NCBI RefSeq assembly: GCF_009604425.1
Contig: NZ_WEGI01000001.1
Location: 744,001 to 808,000, forward strand
Length of the DNA: 64,000 nucleotides
Reading direction: 5' to 3'
Origin: Nocardia aurantia
GTDB lineage: Bacteria > Actinomycetota > Actinomycetes > Mycobacteriales > Mycobacteriaceae
The notes beneath the pieces were generated by a model that searched no databases, was not told the DNA's origin, and was given only the letters and a program-made list of their open reading frames with translations. Below are positions 25,242 to 35,013 of this stretch, one piece after another. The position numbers were made by a program, and so were the translations under genes. The first letter of the stretch is position 1. The number at the start of each line of letters is the position of its first letter.

Positions 25242-26690
25242 TCAGGCGTAGCGGGATTCGCAGGTCTGGCGGCTGCCGAGCACGCCCGCGCGGAAGGCGT
25301 CGACCCGGGAGAATCCGCTCGGCACCGTGCGGCCGTCCACGTCGCTGGCCGCGAGGCCGTCGGTGAGCAGGCCCGATACCGCCTTGTCCAGGTCGCCGAC
25401 CGATAGTGAGATATCGCCTTGGCCGGCAGCGCGTTTCGGGTCGGCCAGCTTCGCGGTGATCACCCCGGACAGGCAGGCCGCCCGCAGCGCGGGCTTCGGA
25501 CCGGCCAGTTGCTGGTGGGCGCTCTCCTGTACCGCCAGCGCGTATCTCGACACCAGGACCACGTAGGCGTTGTAGTCGCCGCCGACGTGGGTCGGGAAGC
25601 CGTCCCGCTCCGGATCGTCCGGGGCGCCGCGCCGAGCCAGCGCGGGCAGGTCGATGCCGATGGTGTTGGTGGCCGGGCAGTAGGTCACCGGCCGGGTGTC
25701 GGCGCCGTCGAGGCAGTGCAGAGTGGCGCCGTGATAGTCGTAGGTGGGCTCCTTCGAGATGGGCAGGACCGCCGCCATCGCCTTGGTGAGTTCCACCAGA
25801 TTGCTCTTGGAGACCTCGGTTTCGCCGGAGTCGTCGACACCGAAGTTCTGCGGCAGATTCTTTCGGCGGCGGTTGACGTCGCGCACGTCGATCGCCTTGC
25901 AGGACTTGGGTCCGTCGGTGAATCCGATCTGCACGGCCGTGACCCGTTCGAACGCCGAACCGTGCACCGCCTCCGGGTCACCGGGATTCGCGTCGCGAAT
26001 GGCGACCGTGGCGGCCAGCACCTTGTTGAGGCCGTCGGAGGTGTTGATCGTGAAATGCTGTGCCCCACCCTCGGCGACGTGCCGCATGAACACCCCGGCG
26101 AAACAGTCCGCCTGCTGCTCCTTCACCAGCACCGGGTCACCGCCGGCGACCAGGTGCGCCATGTTCTGCACGGCGTGGCCGTACTCGTGGGCGAGCACCA
26201 TCACCACGGCCATCGGGCCGAAGTCGTCGTTCATCATCGGCAGCAGTACGCCGCGATCCCAGCCGATGGTGTTGTCCAGCCGGCAATATGCGGCGTTGAT
26301 CACCTGATACGTGCTCTCCCCGCAGAATTGGAGGTCGTCGCGCTGCGGCGCCCTGGCGTCCCAGGACCGGAAGGTGGTCAGCGGCGCGAAGGCGCCGTCG
26401 AAATTTCGCGCGAAGGCGCCCTGCCAGAAGGTCTGGATGTCGTCGAGGGCGTCGAGGGCGAGCCGGTCCAGGTCGCCGTGATCGCCGCCGACGGCGGTCA
26501 GACCGGTGCCGGGGACGCCGGGCCGAGGACCGCTGGGCCCGCTGGTGGTGGGCAATCCGGCCACCTGGAAGGGGTCGTCGTAGACGGACACCGCGCGGCC
26601 GCTCACCGTCGACGCACAACCGGACAGCACCGCGACCGCTGCCAGCAGTCCGGCGAGCGCCGATTTCACCTGGCGTTTCGCCACCTTCAT
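25242..26690 (-). CDS. Lipoprotein neutral zinc metallopeptidase
   Basis: Predicted secreted lipid-anchored peptidase, 482 aa. Lipobox LSGCAS puts the lipidated Cys at 25. The zinc site HEYGH (168-172) lies in VMVLAHEYGHAVQ, and a downstream EQQADCFAG supplies the third ligand as in the YpfJ-type neutral zinc metallopeptidases. Two C-terminal cysteines (CLSG and TCES) may form a disulfide. ATG at 26690. It converges with the FHA gene with 10 bp between stops and is divergent from the FHA-ABC transporter. Its target is unknown; envelope or secreted-protein processing is likely. Confidence 0.88.
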   Translation of the reverse strand: MKVAKRQVKSALAGLLAAVAVLSGCASTVSGRAVSVYDDPFQVAGLPTTSGPSGPRPGVPGTGLTAVGGDHGDLDRLALDALDDIQTFWQGAFARNFDGAFAPLTTFRSWDARAPQRDDLQFCGESTYQVINAAYCRLDNTIGWDRGVLLPMMNDDFGPMAVVMVLAHEYGHAVQNMAHLVAGGDPVLVKEQQADCFAGVFMRHVAEGGAQHFTINTSDGLNKVLAATVAIRDANPGDPEAVHGSAFERVTAVQIGFTDGPKSCKAIDVRDVNRRRKNLPQNFGVDDSGETEVSKSNLVELTKAMAAVLPISKEPTYDYHGATLHCLDGADTRPVTYCPATNTIGIDLPALARRGAPDDPERDGFPTHVGGDYNAYVVLVSRYALAVQESAHQQLAGPKPALRAACLSGVITAKLADPKRAAGQGDISLSVGDLDKAVSGLLTDGLAASDVDGRTVPSGFSRVDAFRAGVLGSRQTCESRYA

Positions 26691-27019
26691 CGATCCCCCG
26701 GGGCCGAACGTGTATCGAGCACGGCCGTACAGGGCGGTCGGGTGGAACTTCCTGTCCGGGCCAGCGATCAGGCTACGACATATTCCGGTGCCCGGCCTGT
26801 CGTGCCGATCACACGGTCCGCGCGATGATCACCCGCCGGACCGTTAACTTCGGCGGCCGGAATCATGAAGAGTCAGGTGAGAGCAGCAAGTAGGCTCCAC
26901 CTTCGACTGGAACTTCCGCACCTGCCAGCGCTTTCGAGGAACTTCCGGCACCCGGCCGGGAGTCGTCGCGAAATCGCTTGTGGCCTGCGGATATACACCC
27001 ACTGATAGGCTTCGACACT
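26691..27019. other. 329-bp divergent promoter region
   Basis: Gene-free gap between the metallopeptidase (-) and the FHA-ABC transporter (+), so both promoters lie here. It carries three copies of the small palindrome GGAACTTCC and, near 26990-27010, less GC-rich sequence (GATATACACCCACTGATAGG) consistent with a -10 region for the transporter. No gene or RNA is apparent. Confidence 0.7.
26744..26946 (+). promoter_or_regulatory. Three GGAACTTCC motifs in divergent region
   Basis: GGAACTTCC (GGAA-C-TTCC, self-complementary around the centre) occurs at 26744-26752, 26909-26917 and 26938-26946. The last two share the wider context GGAACTTCCG(G)CACC and are 29 bp apart. Three copies within about 200 bp suggest an operator for a dimeric regulator, inferred only from spacing and symmetry. 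Confidence 0.45.
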
Positions 27020-29617
27020 ATGTCACAACCGGGGGCGCCGAAGATCACTGTGCGCTATGAGGGAACCGACCGCACATTCGACGGCGGTCAGCAGATCACG
27101 CTCGGCCGCGCACCGGAGGTGACCCTGTTCGTCGACAGCCCGCTGGTGTCGCGGGTGCACGCCACGCTGGTCTGGCAGGGCAGTGCCTGGGTGCTCACGG
27201 ACAACGGCAGCACCAACGGGGTCTTCGTGGACGCGCAGCGACTGACCCGGCCGGTGTCGGTGGATCGCCCGATGCTGGTGCGGCTGGGCGACGCCATCAA
27301 CGGCCCGCTGCTGCATCTGGTGCCGCAGACGCCGGCCCGGCCGCCGCTGCGGCCCGATCGGTCGGGCCCGCCCTCACAGCCACAGCCGCACTACGCGCCC
27401 GCACCGGGTCGCGGCGCGCCCACGCCGGCCCGGCCGATGCCGCCGCAGCGGCCGCAGCACGACCCGCGGTCCGATCGGCTGCCGCGCCCGGATCCCGCGC
27501 GGTACGCCAATCCGCCGCAGCGGCAGCCGGTTCCGTCGAGCTCCGGGGCGTCGGGGCCGGAGAGTTCGGTGCCGACCGGCATGGCCCCGAACATCAACAT
27601 GACGACGAAGGCCGACACCTCGAATCGGCCGCCGGTCCGGGCCCGGCACTCGACGGCGCCGGTCGCGCGGGCGGACCGGATCCCGGCGGGCGGGCTGACC
27701 ATCGGCCGTACCAGCGACAACCAGATCGTGGTCAACGATCCGCTGGCCTCGCGCCGGCACGCCCGCCTGATCCGCGGCGACGCCGGGCTGACGATCGAGG
27801 ATCTCGGTTCGGCCAATGGCACATTTGTGAACGGCCGCCGGGAATCGCGAACGGGGTTGCGGGAACGCGACATCGTCACGATCGGCAACATCGACTTCGT
27901 CGTCACCGAGGGCACGCTGAAGCACCGGCAGAAGCCGGTCGCCGAACAGGGCCTGACCGTCCACGGCATCGGATTCACCGTGGAGGGCAACAAACAACTG
28001 CTCGTCGACGTCAACATGTCGGCCGGGCGCGGCACCCTCACCGCGCTGATCGGCCCGTCCGGCGCGGGCAAGTCCACATTGTCGAAGCTGGTCGCGGGGG
28101 CCGTGCACCCCTCGGCCGGTGTGGTCACCTTCGAGGGCCGCGACCTGCATGCCGAATACAGCGCCATGCGCAGCCGAATCGGCATGGTGCCGCAGGACGA
28201 CGTGCTGCACCGGCAGCTGACCGTGCGGCAGGCGCTCGGCTTCGCCGCCGAACTCCGGTTGCCGCCCGACACCAGCAAGGAGGACCGTCGCCAGGTCATC
28301 GACGGTGTGCTGGAGGAACTCTCGCTGACCGAGCACGCCGAGACCCGGGTCGATCGGCTGTCCGGCGGCCAGCGCAAGCGCGCGTCGGTGGCGCTGGAAC
28401 TGCTCACCGGTCCGTCGCTGCTGATCCTCGACGAGCCCACCTCCGGCCTGGATCCGGCGCTGGACCGCCAGGTCATGATCATGCTGCGCGAGCTGGCCGA
28501 CGCGGGTCGCACGGTGATCGTCGTGACCCACTCGGTGGCCTGCCTGGACATGTGCGATCAGGTGCTGTTGCTGGCGCCCGGCGGCAAGACGGCGTTCTGC
28601 GGGCATCCGGGTGCGGTCGGCGACTTCCTCGGGACCAGCGACTGGGCGGAGATCTTCGCGCGGGTCGCCGCCGACCCCGATCGGGCTTTCGCGAATTATC
28701 GCTCCCGGCAGTCCGCGGTGCCACCGCCGCCGCCCGCCGCACCCCGCGGTGAGACCGGCCGGCCGCCGAAATCCGGTAACTGGAAACAGTTCTCGACCCT
28801 GTCGCGAAGACAGATCCGATTGATCCTGGCCGACCGCGGCTACCTGGCCTTCCTGGTGGTGCTGCCGTTCGTGCTGGGCGTGCTGTCGCTGGTCGTGCCC
28901 GGTAAGAACGGTTTCGCGCCCGGACCGCTGGTGCCGCTGCCGGACGGCACGATGATCCGCAGCGGCGGCGGGGAGACCCAGCAGCTGCTGGTCGTGCTGA
29001 TCCTCGGCGCCTGCTTCATGGGATCCACGCTCACCGTGCGCGATCTCGTGGGCGAGCGGCCGATCTTCTACCGGGAGCGGGCCGTCGGCCTGTTGCCGTC
29101 GGCGTATCTGATGGCGAAGGTCGTGGTGTTCGGGTCGGCGGCGCTGCTGCAGGCGGCGGTGCTGGTGGCCATCGTGCTGTTCGGCAAGCAGCCGCCCGGC
29201 AAGGGGGCGCTGATTCCGTCGGGAAGCGCCGAGCTCTACATCGATCTGGCGTTCACGGCCGTGACCTGCGTGGTGATCGGACTGCTGCTGTCCACGCTGG
29301 CCAAATCCAGCGAGCAGGTCATGCCGCTGCTGGTCGTGGTGATCATGTGCCAGCTGGTGATGGCCGGCGGCATGATCCCGGTGACCAACCGGGTGGTGCT
29401 GGAGCAGCTGTCCTATCTCTTCCCGTCCCGGTGGGGTTTCGCGGCGGGGGCGTCGACGGTCGATCTGCGCGGACTGTTCTCCGCCGCCCAGCCCGACGCC
29501 CTCTGGCAGCACCAACCGGCCTTCTGGCTGCTCGATATCGGTCTGCTGCTGGTCATCACCGCCGTGTTGTCGCTGCTGACCTGGTCGCGGTTGCGGCTGA
29601 AGAAGTCGGCCTCATGA
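27020..29617 (+). CDS. Double-FHA ABC-2-type exporter, Rv1747-like
   Basis: Fused ATP-binding and membrane ABC transporter with two FHA domains, 865 aa, the layout of mycobacterial Rv1747, which is phosphorylated by PknF and linked to cell-wall lipid export. FHA1 about 10-95 (LGRAPE, SRVHATL, NGSTNGVFV), Pro-rich linker, FHA2 about 215-300 (IGRTSDN, SRRHARL, GSANGTF). The ABC domain shows GPSGAGKST (about 348), LSGGQRKR and LLILDEPTSGLDP. Six C-terminal helices form the ABC-2 membrane part (about 600-860). ATG at 27020 (MSQPGAPK) is preferred over an in-frame start 42 bp upstream. The transported lipid or glycan is unknown. Confidence 0.92.
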   Translation: MSQPGAPKITVRYEGTDRTFDGGQQITLGRAPEVTLFVDSPLVSRVHATLVWQGSAWVLTDNGSTNGVFVDAQRLTRPVSVDRPMLVRLGDAINGPLLHLVPQTPARPPLRPDRSGPPSQPQPHYAPAPGRGAPTPARPMPPQRPQHDPRSDRLPRPDPARYANPPQRQPVPSSSGASGPESSVPTGMAPNINMTTKADTSNRPPVRARHSTAPVARADRIPAGGLTIGRTSDNQIVVNDPLASRRHARLIRGDAGLTIEDLGSANGTFVNGRRESRTGLRERDIVTIGNIDFVVTEGTLKHRQKPVAEQGLTVHGIGFTVEGNKQLLVDVNMSAGRGTLTALIGPSGAGKSTLSKLVAGAVHPSAGVVTFEGRDLHAEYSAMRSRIGMVPQDDVLHRQLTVRQALGFAAELRLPPDTSKEDRRQVIDGVLEELSLTEHAETRVDRLSGGQRKRASVALELLTGPSLLILDEPTSGLDPALDRQVMIMLRELADAGRTVIVVTHSVACLDMCDQVLLLAPGGKTAFCGHPGAVGDFLGTSDWAEIFARVAADPDRAFANYRSRQSAVPPPPPAAPRGETGRPPKSGNWKQFSTLSRRQIRLILADRGYLAFLVVLPFVLGVLSLVVPGKNGFAPGPLVPLPDGTMIRSGGGETQQLLVVLILGACFMGSTLTVRDLVGERPIFYRERAVGLLPSAYLMAKVVVFGSAALLQAAVLVAIVLFGKQPPGKGALIPSGSAELYIDLAFTAVTCVVIGLLLSTLAKSSEQVMPLLVVVIMCQLVMAGGMIPVTNRVVLEQLSYLFPSRWGFAAGASTVDLRGLFSAAQPDALWQHQPAFWLLDIGLLLVITAVLSLLTWSRLRLKKSAS

Positions 29618-29669
29618 GCGTGCTGTTCCCGGCGGCCCCGAGCGCATCGACGCGGCAGCAGGCACACTT

Positions 29670-31841
29670 ATGGCTGTGACGGCTCGAGTTGGGGCGGTAC
29701 ATCTCGGCTGGGATGTAGTGTCCGTGGCCGCAGGCGGCGGTGGCATACCGATCCGCCCGGTCCAGGTGGAAGGAACTTTTACCCCGCCGGCGTACCTGCT
29801 GGCGGATTCGACGGGACGCCTGCATACGGCCGGTACCGATGTGCAGCGTCCCGATCTGGGGATCGCCGTGTCCGATGTGCGAGACATCCTGGGGCATCTG
29901 CAGATTCGGATCGCCGGTGCGACCTGGCCCGCGGAACTGGTGTTCCGTGCTCGCCTGTACAACCCGCTGGCCGCGGTCGGCAAGCATCTGCGCGGCAAGC
30001 CGGACGTGATCGCGCTGCCGTTCCCGGACGACTGGCCGGACGGCAAGGTGGAGGAGTACTGCCGTCTGGTCGAACTGCTGGACGTGGAGACCGAGCCGCT
30101 GCCGGAGTCGGTGGCGCTGTCCGGATACATGCGGGCGCTGGGACTGGTGGAGGCACCGCAGCCGGGACGGGCGGGCATGGGCGCGACCGGTGTCTACTCC
30201 GACGGCCGGAGTTGCCTGGTGGTCGCGGTGCACGGCGACGACGAGCAGCCCACCGAATCGGTTGGCGTACCGATCTCGCTGGAGGCCACCCGCGACGCGC
30301 ACGCCGCCGACAACGTGGTGATCGAGGTGATGGCCGCCGCCCGCGCGATGGGCGCCGACACCTCGACCGTGCTGCTGTCCGGAAACGCGTGCTTCAACGA
30401 CGCGCTGCGACTGGCGTTCCAGAACCATCTCGGGCATCGGCTGCAAATCGCCGACCATCCGATGCACGCGCTCGTGCTCGGTGCGGCGCATCTGCTGGTC
30501 ACCGACAGTGAGCGCTCCGACGCGTTTCCGCCGGCCGGGCCGCCCGGTGGATCCGGTTCACCCCGGACCGGCGGGGCCGCGCCGGCCACGACCACGCCCG
30601 CGAACCGGCCCGATCCGGGTGGCCGTCCCGCGGCCGGGGGCCAGGGTCCCGTCGCCGGTCCGGGCGCCTCCGATCCGGGCCGGCCTACGACCGCGCTCGC
30701 GAGTCCGGGCGCGATGGCGGCGATGCACGGGATGCCGATGGCCGCGTACGGGCCGCATGGGGGCGCCGGTTCCGCGCCGCGCGCGCATCGTGTGCCCGGG
30801 GCGGTACACGCAGGCGCGGGTGCCGCGCACGGCGGGATCGCGGCGGATCCGACGGTGATGCTGGACCGCGGTGGGATCCCCCGGACCGATCCGTCGGAGG
30901 TGACCCGGCGGATGTCGCCGGAGCCGCGACACGGCGCCGCGGGTGAGCCGCGGCCGGTCGGAGTCATCCGCACCGGAGGCGGCGGTAGGCACGCGTTGCG
31001 GGACTCCGACGGGGAGGCCGGTGCCGCGGCTCCGGCACCCGCGGAGCTACCGGCGAGCCGGTTCACCAGACCGCCCGCGCTCGTGCCGGACGAGCCACCG
31101 ACGCAGCCCGATGAGCCGTCGGCGATGCAGCCCCGCGAGGGACGCGGTGAGTCGGCGACCGAGGAACCGGCCAAGGTGCGTGGAGAGTCTCTCGCGGTGA
31201 CCGGTGAGCGGCCAGCTTCCGTGACCGGTGAGCGGCCAGCTTCCGCGACCGGTGAGCAAGCGGTTTTCGTGACCGGTGGGCGACCGGCTTTCGCGACCGG
31301 CGAGCTACCAGCATCCGCGACCGGTGAGCAGCGGTCCGCGGAGGTCGGTGGGCCTGCTTCGGGCGGTGAACAGTCGCCTTCCGGGATCGGTGAGCGGTCG
31401 CCCTCGGTCGCGGATGGCCAAGCGCCGCCGGTTGCGGGTGAGCAGTCGCCCGCTGTGGCCGGGGACCGATCGGCTTCGGCCATCGTCAAGCGGTCGCTTT
31501 CAGTAGTGGCAGAGCAGTTGTCCTCCGAGAACGGCGAGAAGTTGCCTTCGGTATGGGACGAGGCGCCGCCGTCGGCGTGGGGCGAACTGTCGGATGTCAT
31601 GCCCGACGGGCTGTCGGCCGTCCTGCTGCCCGAGCGACCGGCCGGGCCGTCGGACGGAGCATCGGCCGTGACCACGGACGAGTCGAATTCGAATCGATCG
31701 CCGGCCGTGCCGTCGGATCGGTCGGCGGCCGAACCGGAGGTGACGCCGGGCGAAGCGGGCGAGTCCGTGCCGGATGCGGCCGCTCCCACGCGGAAGATGC
31801 CGCTGCCGGAGCTCGGCCCGGAGGATCCGGAGCAGCCCTGA
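29670..31841 (+). CDS. Hsp70/actin-fold-like protein with long disordered tail
   Basis: A 723-aa protein 52 bp after the FHA-ABC gene, probably in its operon. Residues 1-285 resemble a degenerate actin/Hsp70 ATPase: AVHLGWDVVSVAA at the phosphate-1 position, then TVLLSGNACFNDALRLAF and LVLGAAHLL, like the adenosine motif and final helix of DnaK. No clear catalytic Asp/Gly pattern survives, so it may be inactive. Residues 290-723 are Pro/Gly/Ser-rich, with short repeats of the type VTGERPAS at about 510-560. The N-terminal part looks related to that of the Rv3446c-like protein. Function unknown. Confidence 0.75.
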   Translation: MAVTARVGAVHLGWDVVSVAAGGGGIPIRPVQVEGTFTPPAYLLADSTGRLHTAGTDVQRPDLGIAVSDVRDILGHLQIRIAGATWPAELVFRARLYNPLAAVGKHLRGKPDVIALPFPDDWPDGKVEEYCRLVELLDVETEPLPESVALSGYMRALGLVEAPQPGRAGMGATGVYSDGRSCLVVAVHGDDEQPTESVGVPISLEATRDAHAADNVVIEVMAAARAMGADTSTVLLSGNACFNDALRLAFQNHLGHRLQIADHPMHALVLGAAHLLVTDSERSDAFPPAGPPGGSGSPRTGGAAPATTTPANRPDPGGRPAAGGQGPVAGPGASDPGRPTTALASPGAMAAMHGMPMAAYGPHGGAGSAPRAHRVPGAVHAGAGAAHGGIAADPTVMLDRGGIPRTDPSEVTRRMSPEPRHGAAGEPRPVGVIRTGGGGRHALRDSDGEAGAAAPAPAELPASRFTRPPALVPDEPPTQPDEPSAMQPREGRGESATEEPAKVRGESLAVTGERPASVTGERPASATGEQAVFVTGGRPAFATGELPASATGEQRSAEVGGPASGGEQSPSGIGERSPSVADGQAPPVAGEQSPAVAGDRSASAIVKRSLSVVAEQLSSENGEKLPSVWDEAPPSAWGELSDVMPDGLSAVLLPERPAGPSDGASAVTTDESNSNRSPAVPSDRSAAEPEVTPGEAGESVPDAAAPTRKMPLPELGPEDPEQP

Positions 31842-32009
31842 CCGGGCGATTGCGGGTGGCAGCACGCCGGCTGGTATCGTCACCTGCTGGCGTGCGGTAC
31901 GTCGCGGTGTAGCACCGTGCCGTCCCACGGGTCCCCGGGTCTCAACCGGCCGCCGGGATTCTCGACCGCGCTCCCGGCCGGCAGTGAACCGACAGACAAG
32001 GGAAGTACT

Positions 32010-32449
32010 GTGCCTACGTACACCCCCAAGGGTGGTGACGTGACCCGTAAGTGGTACGTCATCGACGCCACTGACGTGGTGCTCGGCCGCCTTGCGGTGC
32101 AGGCCGCGAACATCCTGCGCGGCAAGAACAAGCCGACTTACGCTCCGAACTTCGACGGTGGCGATTTCGTCATCATCATCAATGCCGACAAGGTCGCCGT
32201 CTCCGGCAACAAGCGGCAGGACAAGCTCCTCTACACCCACTCGCAGTACCCGGGCGGTCTGAAGTCCCGGTCTGTCGGGCAGCTGCTGGAGACCCGTCCC
32301 GAGCGAGTCGTGGAGCGTGCCATCAAGGGCATGATCCCGAAGAACAAGCTGGGTAACCAGATCATCCGCAAGCTGAAGGTGTACGGCGGCGCGGCCCACC
32401 CGCACACGGCCCAGCAGCCCATTCCGTTCGAGATCAAGCAGGTGGCCCA

Positions 32450-32453
<4 letters not shown>
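32010..32453 (+). CDS. rplM: 50S ribosomal protein L13
   Basis: Early-assembly protein of the large subunit, 147 aa, matching the mycobacterial length. Family signature [15 protein letters not shown] near the start and [14 protein letters not shown] near the end. GTG at 32010 has AAGGGA upstream. The stop overlaps the rpsI GTG as GTGA, the universal L13-S9 pairing. The 168-bp leader after the previous gene is GC-rich and could hold a regulatory structure, but I could not define one. Confidence 0.98.
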
Positions 32454-32980
<527 letters not shown>

Positions 32981-33053
32981 CCTTGCCGCTCGCGGCTGTC
33001 TCCATCCGGCGTCCGTGCGGCATCGGGTGGAGTACGGTCGTCACGGCACCTGT

Positions 33054-33109
33054 ACGAGAGCAGGCCCCGGCACCGATATTGGTCGGTATCGCTGGGTGCC
33101 TGCTCTCGT
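33054..33109 (+). terminator. Strong hairpin after rplM-rpsI
   Basis: ACGAGAGCAGGC (33054-33065) pairs perfectly with GCCTGCTCTCGT (33098-33109); further pairing inside (CGGCACC with GGTGCC-type bases, CCGATA with TATCGC) extends it. It lacks a clear T-run. It ends 26 bp before the glmM ATG, so it may also shape the glmM leader. Confidence 0.75.
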
Positions 33110-33135
33110 GCTGTAACGACCTATAAGGCGAGGTA

Positions 33136-34503
33136 ATGGGACGTTTGTTCGGGACCGACGGAGTCCGAGGACTGGCCAACGAGGGCCTGGGCCCGGAGCT
33201 GGCGCTGCACGTGGCCGCGGCGGCCGCGGAGGTGCTCGCGCGGGGCCGTCGGCGGGCCGTCGCGGTGGTCGGCCGCGATCCGCGGGCCAGCGGCGAGATG
33301 CTGGAGGCGGCGGTGACCGCGGGCCTGACCGCCGCGGGTGTGGACGTGTTGTCGGTCGGTGTGCTGCCGACTCCCGCGGTCGCCTATCTGACCGCGGTGT
33401 ACGACGCCTGTCTGGGCGTGATGATCTCGGCATCGCACAATCCGATGCCGGACAACGGGATCAAGATCTTCGCGGCGGGCGGGCACAAGCTCGACGACGC
33501 GGTGGAGGACCGCATCGAGGAACTGGTGCGCCGGCGTGAGTTCATCCGCCCCACCGGCGCCGGGATCGGCCGGGTGCTGAGCCAGTCCGGCGCCGACGGC
33601 CACGTCGACGATCACTACAGCCTGGCCGGCACGCACGAACGGTATGTGGAGCACCTGATCGAGGCCACCGGCCGCGACCTGAGCGGGCTCAGTGTGGTCG
33701 TGGACTGCGCGCACGGCGCGGCCTCCGACGTCGGGCCCGCCGCCTATCGCGAGGCGGGGGCGCGGGTGGTCGCCATCAACGCGGAGCCGAACGGGCTCAA
33801 CATCAACGACCGCTGCGGGTCGACGCATCTGGACCAGGTTCAGCAAGCGGTCCGCGACCACGGCGCCGATCTGGGGCTCGCGCACGACGGTGACGCCGAC
33901 CGCTGCCTGGCGGTGGACGCTGCCGGCGAGATCATCGACGGCGACGCGATCATGGCGATCCTGGCGCTGGCCATGCACGAGACCGGTGCGCTGGCGCACG
34001 ACACCCTGGTCGCGACCGTGATGAGCAATCTGGGCCTGCACATCGCGATGCGGTCGGCCGGAATCACGGTGCGCACCACCGCGGTCGGCGACCGCTACGT
34101 GCTGGAGGAGTTGCGCCGGGGCGGGTTCGCCCTCGGCGGCGAACAGTCGGGGCACGTGGTGTTCCCGGCGTTCGGCACCACCGGCGACGGCGTGCTCACC
34201 GGTCTGAAGCTGATGGCCCGCATGGCGCAGACAGGCCGCGGTATCGCGGAACTGGCGAGCGTCGTGCAGACCGTGCCACAGGTGCTGGTGAACGTGCCGG
34301 TCGCGGACAAGGCCGTGGTCGCGGTCGCGCCGGATCTGCTGGAGGCGGTCGCCGAGGCCGAGCGGACGCTCGGTGACACCGGCCGAGTCCTGTTGCGCCC
34401 CAGCGGAACCGAGGACCTGATCCGGGTGATGGTGGAGGCCACCGACCACGATCGGGCCCGTACGCTGGCCGACGATCTGGCGAAACGGGTCGCGGCACTC
34501 TGA
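33136..34503 (+). CDS. glmM: Phosphoglucosamine mutase
   Basis: Interconverts glucosamine-6-phosphate and glucosamine-1-phosphate on the route to UDP-GlcNAc for peptidoglycan and arabinogalactan linker. 455 aa. Features: GTDGVRG at the N-terminus, active serine Ser100 in ISASHNP (becomes phosphorylated), metal loop DGDADRC, sugar-specificity GGEQSGH and phosphate-binding [14 protein letters not shown] at 33136 behind GGCGAGG. glmS lies 10 kb downstream and glmU at 58.9-60.4 kb. The order rplM-rpsI-glmM matches my recollection of M. tuberculosis Rv3443c-Rv3441c. Confidence 0.98.
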   Translation: MGRLFGTDGVRGLANEGLGPELALHVAAAAAEVLARGRRRAVAVVGRDPRASGEMLEAAVTAGLTAAGVDVLSVGVLPTPAVAYLTAVYDACLGVMISASHNPMPDNGIKIFAAGGHKLDDAVEDRIEELVRRREFIRPTGAGIGRVLSQSGADGHVDDHYSLAGTHERYVEHLIEATGRDLSGLSVVVDCAHGAASDVGPAAYREAGARVVAINAEPNGLNINDRCGSTHLDQVQQAVRDHGADLGLAHDGDADRCLAVDAAGEIIDGDAIMAILALAMHETGALAHDTLVATVMSNLGLHIAMRSAGITVRTTAVGDRYVLEELRRGGFALGGEQSGHVVFPAFGTTGDGVLTGLKLMARMAQTGRGIAELASVVQTVPQVLVNVPVADKAVVAVAPDLLEAVAEAERTLGDTGRVLLRPSGTEDLIRVMVEATDHDRARTLADDLAKRVAAL

Positions 34504-34689
34504 GTCGCGCCGGCGGGCGACGCACTTGTGAACGTCCCCTTTTCAGCTGATGGCCCGGGGAGTCACAGCTGGATCGGGGGCGGGTTCGGTGTTCGCGACG
34601 TATGGTGGACTCGAAATATCAAGCGACAGCGCCGGCCCCGGACGCGGAGCCGGATCTCGCAAACACGGTTTCCGTGAGGGGGAACTACA

Positions 34690-35013
34690 GTGGATTCGCT
34701 GAAGCTCGATCCGGCGGCACTGGCCGCTTACACATCCATCGCGGATTCCGTGTCGCAGCAGCTGTCGTCGGCCGCGGCCGTGGCCGCCGGCGCAGTGGAT
34801 CCGCAGCGGCTCGCGGGTGAATTGGGCGTCGTGGGTGGTGAATTCGCCACCCGGTTCGCCGCCGCGGTGGCGGAGCACGCCCAGGCGCTGTCGACGGCGG
34901 GACAACTGGTCGCCACCTACGGCCAGGTGTTGCGCGGGTACGACGGCGCGGTCCGGCAGCGGGACGAGGAGACGGCCGCGGCCGTCGCGCAGGCCGGGGA
35001 GGTGCTCGCGTGA
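34690..35013 (+). CDS. EspC-like small T7SS-associated helical protein
   Basis: 107 aa, all-helical by composition, without signal peptide: MDSLKLDPAALAAYTSIADS, a central GGEFATRFAAAVAEHAQ and a C-terminal YDGAVRQRDEETAAAV stretch. Length and pattern resemble the EspC (DUF2580-type) T7SS substrates. GTG at 34690 follows GAGGGGG. Its stop overlaps the GTG of the next gene by 4 bp, so the two should be made together. It parallels the pair at 41.1-42.9 kb. Secretion is inferred, not shown. Confidence 0.75.
   Translation: MDSLKLDPAALAAYTSIADSVSQQLSSAAAVAAGAVDPQRLAGELGVVGGEFATRFAAAVAEHAQALSTAGQLVATYGQVLRGYDGAVRQRDEETAAAVAQAGEVLA

Noticed and set aside
27374-29515. 713-aa antisense open frame over the FHA-ABC gene
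   Set aside because: High-GC shadow: no conserved motif, while the plus strand encodes a complete FHA-FHA-ABC protein.
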